A stretch of 32,496 nucleotides of DNA, from the NCBI GenBank assembly GCA_003483885.1, contig DMXI01000046.1, positions 1 through 32,496 on the forward strand, given 5' to 3'. The DNA comes from Microscillaceae bacterium. GTDB taxonomy: Bacteria > Bacteroidota > Bacteroidia > Cytophagales > Microscillaceae. Position 1 is the first letter of the stretch; every line of letters begins with the position of its first letter. This document shows, one piece after another, positions 25,642 to 32,496 of the stretch. Both the position numbers and the translations under genes were made by a program. The notes under the pieces are model-generated. The model ran no database searches and was not told the DNA's origin. It saw only the letters and a list, made by a program, of their open reading frames with translations.

Positions 25642-26298
25642 ATGATTATGAAACACCTTTTTTCAACCTTATTACTCCCGGTATTTTTATTGGTGGGAAT
25701 TCAAAACGGCCAAGCCCAATTGGGTAGAAAGTTTAATGTCACGGTCAAAGGAAGCATTGACGACCAAAAAGGTCTAAAAAATTACGATCAAATTAGAGTA
25801 GGCATTCTGTGGCATTCGGATGATTTTAACCCCAACAAGCCTGATAAGTGGAATATCAGTCCTGCCACCAGTACCCTTGATAAAAAAGGACGATTCAAAC
25901 TTACCCTCACTCAAGCACCTCCCCTCTCAAGTTGTATTGTCACCCGCAGGTTTGCGTTGGCGATTGGTTTTATTGTGGCTTTCGACGATGCCAATCAAAA
26001 TCAAAAGCTCGATCAAGGGGAACAGATTTTGGGCCTATCAGAAAAACATGCGATGAGTTTTGTAAGGGGAAGTTACATCAAAGGATTGAACGCACTGGAA
26101 AAAGACATCAACAAGCGCATTGTGACTTTGCGCAAGCTTAAAAATGGCATTTGGATCAATACTGTGGTTCCCAAAGAGGTGCACAAACTACCCAATACCA
26201 GTTTTGATGACTTGGCTCCTGTCAAGAAAAAGAAAGTGAAGGTGAAAATAGTCATCCCTAAAAAATTGAGTGACTTGGACGCACCTAACTGGACTTAA
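25642..26298 (+). CDS. small secreted protein with EF-hand-like loop
   Basis: I do not recognise the family. The 218-residue product (or 216 from the ATG at 25648) has a signal peptide of about 26 residues ending NGQAQ. Residues about 30-112 are beta-rich, with a segment KGRFKLTLTQAPP. Residues 116-127, DANQNQKLDQGE, match an EF-hand calcium loop at positions 1, 3, 5, 8, 9 and 12; position 6 is Gln instead of Gly. The C-terminal tail has a Lys-rich stretch (KKKKVKVK) near 195. It follows the second LytTR operon, and its last 14 bases overlap the end of the convergent LRR-ankyrin gene. Calcium binding outside the cell is plausible but unproven. Confidence 0.75.
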   Translation: MIMKHLFSTLLLPVFLLVGIQNGQAQLGRKFNVTVKGSIDDQKGLKNYDQIRVGILWHSDDFNPNKPDKWNISPATSTLDKKGRFKLTLTQAPPLSSCIVTRRFALAIGFIVAFDDANQNQKLDQGEQILGLSEKHAMSFVRGSYIKGLNALEKDINKRIVTLRKLKNGIWINTVVPKEVHKLPNTSFDDLAPVKKKKVKVKIVIPKKLSDLDAPNWT

Positions 26299-27907
26299 CA
26301 CTGATTTCTTTCAAGAAAATTTCAAATTCATAATAATCATTCAGGTCGAGGATTGTCTCTCCGGCCTGATTGGTGGCTTCAATGTCCATTCCAAACTCTT
26401 CTATGCATAATCGCGCCATGTTTTTGGCTTTCTGAGGTTCAAAAGGGCGGTAACGAATCAAGTGCAATGGCAAATTACCCGCAGTATCAGACACCACTGG
26501 ACATCCTTGCGCTACCAAAGCCCGAGCGGTTTCTACCAAATTACCCTTGGCTGCCTTGTGCAAAGCATTTTGTTTTCGTTCATCCAATTGGGTAATGTCC
26601 GCACCTGACTGCTTAAGCATTTCTACTGCTTTGGGACTTTTTGCATTAAAAAACGCACTAAAATTCAAGTTTCCATCAGGATTGGCTCCTTTGTCTAACA
26701 AAAGCTGCATAATGGTCAAATTATCCCGGTTTACGGCATCCAGTAACAGGTTCCCTAATTTGTGTGGGTTGCCCTGACCATAGCCCTCGCTCAAGGCTTG
26801 AATCACCCAATCGTTATAACCTTGTTGTACAAAAGCTTTGAGTACAAATGGGTCTTTGATATTGGCCCCCGATTTGATCAAAAAACGTACAATGTCGTCT
26901 CTTTGAGAGCCTGCGGCCGCAGCTACTGGTGTTACCCGACCTTCATCAAAAGCCTGAATATCAGCTCCATTCGTAACCAGTATTTTTACCAAAGACATTT
27001 TAGCATCCGGGTTGTTTTTTAGATGATACACCAAAGGAGTTGTTCCAAAATTGGTACGATGCTCTAGCGGAGCCCCTTCCGCAATCAATCTTTTTACTAC
27101 TACTTCATGATTATCTAGGTCATCGTGATAAGACCCAGTGGGTGGTTCCAATGCCAAGTGCAAAACCGATACATTTTCGGCCTCTCGCCCAAAACCTATA
27201 TCAGTGTATCCATCAATGCCGTGTTCAGTAACAAATTCTGCAATTTTAAAACCCCGATTTTGACGCAAAAAATCGATCAAATCATTTTGTGGACGTTGCA
27301 AAATATGTTGTATTTTTTCGCTGGCCTCCTGCTCCAGCGCTTCAATACCTTCCATTTTAACACTTACTCCATTTACGAGGAGTTGTACCAATGCTTCTCT
27401 TTGTGCCGAGTTTCCTTGGTGGTCAATCTTAAGGCCCGATAAATTTAAGTCCAACAAATGAGGTAGCGCTACCAGTGGTGTAATATCGGTTACTTTTGTA
27501 TGCGCTAAACTCAAGCGAGTAAGTTCTGGCAATTGGGCCAAAGGGCTTACATCTTGTAATTGCGTGCAAGCGTTGAGTACGAGTACTTTAAGCTTGGGTT
27601 TGTTGCGAAGGGGTTCAATATTTTGAATAGGATTACCCACCATCCAGACTTCTTCGAGATTTTTGAGTGGCGTTAAAGGAGCCAGGTTTTCTACCTCATT
27701 GCCATCTAGTAAAAGTATGCGAAGATTACGACATAACTCTAATCCTGATAAATCCTGGATACTCTTCAGCGCAAAATTTGCATCTTCTTCGTTTTCATTC
27801 CATTCCAGCTCGGTAATGTAGGCCATCCTTTCTGGAATCAATACGTCTTTTATATTTTCCTGTAATGCTCTCAATAAGTTAGCATCGGGTATTTGAAGCG
27901 CTTCCAT
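26285..27907 (-). CDS. LRR-ankyrin fusion protein
   Basis: Starting at the ATG at 27907 (a GTG two codons upstream is possible), the 540-residue product joins two solenoid types. About 36-165 are 22-residue leucine-rich repeats of the internalin style (LRILLLDGNEVENLAPL, LTRLSLAHTKVTDITPL). After a helical connector (about 170-235), ankyrin repeats extend over about 245-525, with motifs VVKRLIAEGAPLEHRTNFGTT, VKILVTNGADIQAFDEGR and ARALVAQGCPVVSDTAGNLP. No signal peptide or membrane span is seen. Such proteins are protein-interaction scaffolds. The stop codon lies inside the end of the convergent secreted-protein gene, so no terminator can fit between them. Confidence 0.88.
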   Translation of the reverse strand: MEALQIPDANLLRALQENIKDVLIPERMAYITELEWNENEEDANFALKSIQDLSGLELCRNLRILLLDGNEVENLAPLTPLKNLEEVWMVGNPIQNIEPLRNKPKLKVLVLNACTQLQDVSPLAQLPELTRLSLAHTKVTDITPLVALPHLLDLNLSGLKIDHQGNSAQREALVQLLVNGVSVKMEGIEALEQEASEKIQHILQRPQNDLIDFLRQNRGFKIAEFVTEHGIDGYTDIGFGREAENVSVLHLALEPPTGSYHDDLDNHEVVVKRLIAEGAPLEHRTNFGTTPLVYHLKNNPDAKMSLVKILVTNGADIQAFDEGRVTPVAAAAGSQRDDIVRFLIKSGANIKDPFVLKAFVQQGYNDWVIQALSEGYGQGNPHKLGNLLLDAVNRDNLTIMQLLLDKGANPDGNLNFSAFFNAKSPKAVEMLKQSGADITQLDERKQNALHKAAKGNLVETARALVAQGCPVVSDTAGNLPLHLIRYRPFEPQKAKNMARLCIEEFGMDIEATNQAGETILDLNDYYEFEIFLKEISVKSS

Positions 27908-28017
27908 TGTCACGGTTGTTCATAATTCTAGACCATATTAAAAATAGCTGGGTAGAAGCAAGATTCCAAATTTTAGTCAGGAGTTTCTTTGATATGGGGT
28001 AGGTTGAGTAAGGTTAT

Positions 28018-28051
28018 AAAAAAACTGACAGTAAAGCATTCACTGTCAGTT
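28018..28051 (-). terminator. intrinsic terminator of the large membrane-anchored gene
   Basis: Positions 28023-28032 pair perfectly with 28042-28051 (10 bp, 9-nt loop). On the minus strand the hairpin is followed by a run of seven T (complement of 28018-28024). It lies 45 bases after the stop of the gene at 28096. Confidence 0.8.
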
Positions 28052-28095
28052 CCTAAGTTATTTTTTAAATAAACGCAATGTTTCTCAAAATGTTT

Positions 28096-30882
28096 TTAGT
28101 TAATGTCTAAGGCGAAGCCCCCTACAAACTGACTGTAGGTACGATAGATCATCAGGCGGTTGTCGTTGGGGTCAAGCTTGAGTACTAGTTTTTTAGTGCT
28201 ATTGAGGGGGGCCGAGATTGCTTTACCTCCATAATCCAAAATATGGGCTTTTGCTTCCAATTTGCTTAATACAACCAGGTATTTTTTATCAGTATCCAGG
28301 TTAAAGTACTGAAAATCAAAGCTTTTCCTTTCCTTAAAATCTTTTTCAAACAAGCGTCGCCCCTCTCGGTCAAAGGCCGCTACCTTGCTACCACCATCAG
28401 CCACTACAATCCAGTCTTTGGTATTTTCATCAATACACATTCTGAACTTCGCATTGGGGTACGGCTTGGCTATTTTTTTCTTGTCTGTAATTTCCCCGTT
28501 GATATCAAATGTAATGAGCTCACCATCATCAGATAAGCAAGTAAATTTCAAGTTACGACGATCAATGGCCAATGGGTTACTGGTTTTCACCCGCAAACTC
28601 AAAGGGAAACCAGCTCTCTTTTTACCACGTCGGTCAAATGCGTGAATTTGGCCGTTTTCTAACAAGAATATAATGTAACTTTTGCCCGCTTTGACTTGCA
28701 CTGCAGGAGAAGCTAACTTGGCTCCCAGGTTTTTAGATTTCCAGCCATAAATCAATTCACCATCGTGGTTGAAGATACGGGCCTTGCCTTGGGCATCAGT
28801 GACTAAGAAACGGTAGTTTCGTCGCCCAAACTCTAGCACCGACATACTGTGCAAGCGGATAGAATCGCGAACATAGATAGGGAAATTCTCCACATAACGC
28901 CCTACCCGGTCAATCATATGAATACGACGATTGGTAATAAACGCATATTGTAGTTTACGATTTTTATAACGGTCTACCTGCACTGGAATACTTCGCATAG
29001 GTGATGGCATTTTTAGGTTCCACAACGGTTTTCCTTGAGCCGATACCAAGTGAAGGCGATTTTCATAATCTTGTACCAAAATTTCAGTTTCGCCTTTGGC
29101 TCGGTGGTTCTTCATCAAATAAGGAGGTGTATAAATGCCTGTTCTCAGAGTGGTGCTCACCAAAGGTTTATAGCTCTTGTCTACCTTATCATCTACTTGC
29201 CCTCCATTAAACTTAAAGTCTATTTGAGAGCGAAACTGTTCTCCTTCGTAGTCAAATTGAGCGGTAATCCATTGAAAATACTTCATCTGGCTTTCATATT
29301 GGCTCATCAGCTTTTGCCATTTGGGCGAAGCATTTTTGGTTAAAATTCTCCACGATTTAGGTACATTCATCAAAAAAGTAAGGTTAGAGCTTTGCTTTAC
29401 CTTGGCCAACAAAAGCTTGTAGCGCGTGGTTTTTCCCCACACATCACCCCGTTGTACATCATCTAATAAGTTACGAATGGCACCAATGTCGTTGGATAGC
29501 ACTACCGCTTGTCCTACATTACTATAATAGCACTTGTTGAAACCTTGAAAAGTGTTGCCTAACATAGCTGCTGGAAATTCGTCCAAAGGAATCTCACCTA
29601 TTTCAACTTTTCCATATTTAGTAGGAGTAATTTTCTGCCCTAATTTATTGGCTACCTTCTGCCCCATTTGTTTCAAAGCTCCCAGTGCGCCTACTAAACC
29701 ATTGGTATTGAGCAAAAGTAGCTTTTGGGTATTTCTTTGTTCCTCACTCATCTCCAACACCGTAAAAGCTACCTCTTTGTCCAGGTATTTGTACAAATCA
29801 TCAAATTGGATATCAAACCTGCTTTCTACATCTTTTTGCCGCTGAAACAATTCCTGGTCTTGAGCCGACCAATAATCTTTTACTTTCTGGATAAATTTGT
29901 CCCGATCATTAAAAGTCAAATGATATAAAATCGCTGTGTTGTTGGGAATGTATTGCTTTAAACCAAAACCTTGTCCTTTTTGCTCGTTAAACACATTCAT
30001 AAACTCCTGATCTTCTCCCCGATTGGTCAAAGTAATTCCTGAAAAACGGAGTTGGGTTTGGTCTATATTACCCGCAAACAGCGCCGATTCGGCAAACTGC
30101 TTTAACGGAGTAAAGAAAGGCAATTGGTTTTCGTTGCTGGTAGTGGTGATAAATTGGGGCAATTGGGCAGGATTTACGTGCAAACGAAGCTTACCATTGC
30201 GCCAAAAGGTAAGTTCTTCCCAATCTCGCTTTACTTGGGTAACCCGATAATAAGATTCGCCAGAAGAGACGTGTCGAATCACATCATCAATCAGCACCGA
30301 ACTGTAGCTTCCAATAAAAAAGCCTTTGTAAATGACAAACGAAAAAATGCTTTTGGTTCCCTTTTGTTTTACTTCATAGATTTTAAAATCTTTGAAGTTT
30401 CTATCATCAAATTGAAACTCAGGTTTGGCTCTAAAAAAAGAAACCACCTGATTTAGGAACTCCATGTCATCGGTAGAAGGCACTGGAACAAAAAATAAAG
30501 TACCAAAATCTTCTTTGGAAGTGACGTGCACACTAGCGGTAATTTTACGATTCGAAAGTAGTGAAATACCTTTAGGATTTTTGGAGAGTACTTCTATGAA
30601 ATACTGCGTACGAGCCGCTACGGTGTTAAAGTAGTCGGTTTGCACCAGATTACTCCACATAGGTTGGGCTTCTACTTCCCGAAAAAGGGTCAGTATGTTA
30701 TTGGTTTCAAATACAAACGCGGGATTATTGGGCATTAGGGTGATTGCGCTGGTTTTGCGTCGGCCACCACTCAACAAAATCAATAATCCTACAATAATAA
30801 TCAATGCCAAAGCACCTCCTACCCCATACACCACGCGTTTGGGGTATTTGTCCAAAATCTTCTCTTTCAAAAACGTATTCAT
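28096..30882 (-). CDS. large membrane-anchored protein with propeller-like C-terminus (DUF3352-like N part)
   Basis: The 928-residue product has a short basic N-terminus, one membrane span (about 18-38) and a large exposed part. Residues about 45-560 begin LMPNNPAFVFETNN and alternate long helices with beta strands in a way that resembles DUF3352 proteins, though I cannot confirm the match. From about 590 to 920 there are repeated beta segments of PQQ or WD-like type, for example LVSAQGKPLWNLKMPSP, IFNHDGELIYGWKSKN, IHAFDRRGKKRAGFPL and VAAFDREGRRLFEKDF, suggesting a beta-propeller. The single span with C-terminal bulk suggests a periplasmic or surface role. A -7 box candidate is 27 bases upstream. 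No catalytic residues are obvious and the function is unknown. Confidence 0.8.
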   Translation of the reverse strand: MNTFLKEKILDKYPKRVVYGVGGALALIIIVGLLILLSGGRRKTSAITLMPNNPAFVFETNNILTLFREVEAQPMWSNLVQTDYFNTVAARTQYFIEVLSKNPKGISLLSNRKITASVHVTSKEDFGTLFFVPVPSTDDMEFLNQVVSFFRAKPEFQFDDRNFKDFKIYEVKQKGTKSIFSFVIYKGFFIGSYSSVLIDDVIRHVSSGESYYRVTQVKRDWEELTFWRNGKLRLHVNPAQLPQFITTTSNENQLPFFTPLKQFAESALFAGNIDQTQLRFSGITLTNRGEDQEFMNVFNEQKGQGFGLKQYIPNNTAILYHLTFNDRDKFIQKVKDYWSAQDQELFQRQKDVESRFDIQFDDLYKYLDKEVAFTVLEMSEEQRNTQKLLLLNTNGLVGALGALKQMGQKVANKLGQKITPTKYGKVEIGEIPLDEFPAAMLGNTFQGFNKCYYSNVGQAVVLSNDIGAIRNLLDDVQRGDVWGKTTRYKLLLAKVKQSSNLTFLMNVPKSWRILTKNASPKWQKLMSQYESQMKYFQWITAQFDYEGEQFRSQIDFKFNGGQVDDKVDKSYKPLVSTTLRTGIYTPPYLMKNHRAKGETEILVQDYENRLHLVSAQGKPLWNLKMPSPMRSIPVQVDRYKNRKLQYAFITNRRIHMIDRVGRYVENFPIYVRDSIRLHSMSVLEFGRRNYRFLVTDAQGKARIFNHDGELIYGWKSKNLGAKLASPAVQVKAGKSYIIFLLENGQIHAFDRRGKKRAGFPLSLRVKTSNPLAIDRRNLKFTCLSDDGELITFDINGEITDKKKIAKPYPNAKFRMCIDENTKDWIVVADGGSKVAAFDREGRRLFEKDFKERKSFDFQYFNLDTDKKYLVVLSKLEAKAHILDYGGKAISAPLNSTKKLVLKLDPNDNRLMIYRTYSQFVGGFALDIN

Positions 30883-31272
30883 GCTATCAAAATCAGTGTA
30901 ATCAGTTTCAAATTTAAAAACTATCTGGAGTATCTTACTGAATTAGCGTCGTTTTTTTAGATAAGTCACCAATTTCACTGGTAGAATTATCTTCCTAAAA
31001 TTTAAAATTAGATTAACCCAAGTCACAAAGATTGGCTAAATACTTGAGGGCTTTATTCGCATAAAAAAATAACACTAACAAAAACTCAATAACCTGTTAT
31101 TATTCAATAATTTAAATATGATAATAAAGGTAAAATATGAGGGAAGTTAACCTATTTCCCTGATTTCTTATTAATTTATGGTTACTTATGCAAATAAAAT
31201 TTGCACTTATTGGACAGGTTGTTTATTTTTCGAATTCTAAACTTACATTCTAACTATATTTTTTCTACAATT
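30883..31272. other. 390-base AT-rich divergent intergenic region
   Basis: The gap separates the large minus-strand gene from the DUF4389 gene. Apart from the minus-strand -7 box, it has an AATAAC-CT-GTTATT palindrome at 31088-31101 that could be an operator. A TTG-started open frame from 31201 runs into the DUF4389 gene but its extra 24 residues look untranslated. Confidence 0.4.
30909..30916 (-). promoter_or_regulatory. Bacteroidota -7 box candidate for the large membrane-anchored gene
   Basis: On the minus strand this reads TAAATTTG, an exact TAnnTTTG match, 26 bases before the start at 30882. No clear -33 element is seen at the expected distance. Confidence 0.45.
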
Positions 31273-31878
31273 ATGGAGTTATACATTAAATACCAAGAGA
31301 GTTATTCTCGCGGTCAGCTATTGATGCGTGCCTTTTTTGGCTTTTTCTACATTCTACTTCCTCACGGTATTATGCTGATGCTTTTAGGTATCGTAGGATA
31401 TTTCTACTCTATCATCGGTATATTTTCGGTGCTTTTTACAGGAACTTACCCTGAAAGCATGTTTCAATTTCAAGTAGGGTTGCAGCGTTGGAATTTACGA
31501 GTAAGCGCGCGAATGCTAAACTTAGTAGATGGTACCCCTCCTTTTGGACGTGATGCTGAAGATGATTTGGTAAATCTGGAAGTACCTTACCTTGAGAAAC
31601 AAAGTCAGGGAGATGCTATTAAGAAGTTTTTCTTAGGTTTCTTTATGATCATTCCCCACGCTTTCGTTTTATACTTCCGCGCCATTGGTATGATGGTTTT
31701 ATCTGGAATATCATTTTGGGTAATCCTTTTTACTGGACACTATCCTCCAGGGTGGCATAAGTTTGTAGTAGAAACCTTACGCTATTCGGTAAGAGTAGGG
31801 TTGTACTTTGGTTTCTTAAACGACAAGTACCCTCCTTTCTCAGGTAAAACAGACGAAGAGCTAGGTCTTGTTGGCTAG
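31273..31878 (+). CDS. DUF4389-family membrane protein with internal duplication
   Basis: The start at the ATG at 31273 (MELYIKYQES) gives 201 residues; an upstream TTG at 31201 would add a segment not expected in the family. The protein is two copies of one unit, about 18-92 and 116-190. Matching landmarks are LLPHGI and IIPHAF (29-33 and 126-131), LFTGTYP and LFTGHYP (54-60 and 152-158), then a basic amphipathic helix (LRVSARML and VRVGLYFG), and PPFG and PPFS. Each unit has a hydrophobic hairpin, so a membrane protein with about four spans is likely. DUF4389 has no established biochemical role. The gene is followed by a strong terminator. Confidence 0.9.
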   Translation: MELYIKYQESYSRGQLLMRAFFGFFYILLPHGIMLMLLGIVGYFYSIIGIFSVLFTGTYPESMFQFQVGLQRWNLRVSARMLNLVDGTPPFGRDAEDDLVNLEVPYLEKQSQGDAIKKFFLGFFMIIPHAFVLYFRAIGMMVLSGISFWVILFTGHYPPGWHKFVVETLRYSVRVGLYFGFLNDKYPPFSGKTDEELGLVG

Positions 31879-31908
31879 TATTTGAAATATTTATTTTTAA
31901 TATATAAG

Positions 31909-31934
31909 CACCCCAAACACTGGGGTGTTTTTTT
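31909..31934 (+). terminator. strong intrinsic terminator after the DUF4389 gene
   Basis: A 7-bp stem with four consecutive G:C pairs (31909-31915 with 31921-31927) has a 5-nt loop and is followed by seven T bases. It begins 31 bases after the DUF4389 stop. Confidence 0.9.
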
Positions 31935-32267
31935 ATGCCTTCTCTTCAAAGTTCTTTTACCAAATATCCCCCTCCTTAGATAAAAAATTCTCCACTTCTT
32001 TTTCAAAATCTTGTATACATCTTCATAACATTCTGCGTATCGTTGTAACATTTCCAGACTTTAAGAGTCTTCTTTATGACAATAGGTAGATTTTTTGTGA
32101 CTTTAACATTTTCTTAAGTCCACAAATCATTGATTGTCAGTCAAAAAACATTTACTTTGATAAACTAAAAAATTAGGTAATCTATTAGTATCCAAATTTA
32201 TTTTTCAATCTTGCAACTAATTTGTGATTCAAATCATCATTAGTACCAAATAAACTTGTAGTAAACC
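31935..32267. other. 333-base upstream region of the adaptor gene with three TAACATT repeats
   Basis: No gene is seen. The heptamer TAACATT occurs at 32026-32032, 32046-32052 and 32104-32110; the first two are 20 bases apart, about two helical turns, and could be regulator sites. A near-match to the -7 box (TACTTTG, one spacer base short) lies in the sequence around 32153-32159. Confidence 0.35.
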
Positions 32268-32496
32268 ATGAAGAAGAAAATACTCATATCCGTGATTGTA
32301 GTAGGAGTTATAGCAGCTGGTTACGCTTTCTTGGGAAAAAGCACTAAGAAAGATGCTGAAATTTTTGTAAAAGTTAAAAAAGGTAACTTTCAGGTTTCAG
32401 TTACTTCCTCTGGCGAACTATACGCCAAAAATTCCACCAAAATCAACGGCCCGTCAGGGTTACGTCGCGCCCGTTTGTGGCAGGTGAAAATCAACC
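32268..32496 (+). CDS. membrane-fusion (efflux periplasmic adaptor) protein, N-terminal part (3' cut by window)
   Basis: The frame opens at the ATG at 32268 (MKKKILISVIVV) and is still open at the end of the window; 76 codons are visible. A basic start and a hydrophobic segment (about 5-21) form an N-terminal membrane anchor. The next part, VKVKKGNFQVSVTSSGEL and then NSTKINGPSGLRRARLWQV, is the typical first strand region of HlyD/MacA-type adaptors, which bridge an inner-membrane transporter to an outer-membrane channel. The likely partners, a MacB-type ABC permease or an RND pump and a TolC-like channel, would lie beyond the window. The call rests on a short fragment. Confidence 0.75.
   Translation, partial: MKKKILISVIVVGVIAAGYAFLGKSTKKDAEIFVKVKKGNFQVSVTSSGELYAKNSTKINGPSGLRRARLWQVKIN

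Overview
The window looks like a chromosome segment from a Bacteroidota bacterium of the Cytophagales type (Microscilla-like is my best guess, by inference only). The base composition is AT-rich with long AT-rich gaps. Shine-Dalgarno sites are mostly absent and a few Bacteroidota-type -7 boxes (TAnnTTTG) sit upstream of genes. The gene families fit that group: LytS/LytTR pairs, TPR-SpoIIE phosphatases, WG-repeat proteins, a DUF4389 protein, and a dihydroorotase with the DQVHFREPG signature. I see no rRNA, tRNA, CRISPR array, transposase or phage gene.

Layout. 1-3145: two SpoIIE/PP2C-type phosphatases in tandem; the first is cut by the window edge, the second is a complete TPR-membrane-coiled coil-SpoIIE protein. 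3146-5675: an AT-rich gap, then three tandem paralogous small membrane proteins with a PH-like C-terminal segment. 5858-7804: a secreted WG-repeat protein with about 15 repeats. 7903-9387 (-): a secreted S33 peptidase, divergent from a LytS-type kinase and LytTR regulator (9592-11421). 11581-15148 (-): a secreted M1 metallopeptidase and dihydroorotase (pyrC, TTG start). 15579-19684: four tandem paralogous proteins made almost wholly of 34-residue TPRs, followed by a leucine-rich-repeat protein (19924-21318). 21394-22710 (-): a POT/PTR2 peptide transporter. 22846-23043: a possible MITE-like intergenic element with 12-bp terminal inverted repeats. 23062-25528: a second LytS/LytTR pair whose kinase carries an extracytoplasmic domain and about seven membrane spans. 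25642-26298: a small secreted protein with an EF-hand-like loop; its 3' end overlaps a convergent LRR-ankyrin gene (26285-27907, -). 28096-30882 (-): a large membrane-anchored protein with a C-terminal propeller-like region. 31273-31878: a DUF4389 protein built from an internal duplication. 32268-end: the start of a membrane-fusion/efflux adaptor.

How the genes fit together. Many of the proteins are solenoid or repeat scaffolds (TPR, LRR, ankyrin, WG), interleaved with signal transduction (two LytS/LytTR pairs, two SpoIIE phosphatases) and surface or envelope peptide metabolism (S33 and M1 peptidases, POT transporter). pyrC is the only clear core housekeeping gene. The parts I find most unusual are the four-gene TPR array with a Trp/Cys-marked repeat, the three-gene PH-like membrane cluster, two inverted-repeat pairs in crossed order upstream of the TPR-SpoIIE gene, and the 22.9-kb inverted-repeat element. 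Functions for the TPR array and the membrane cluster cannot be assigned from sequence alone.
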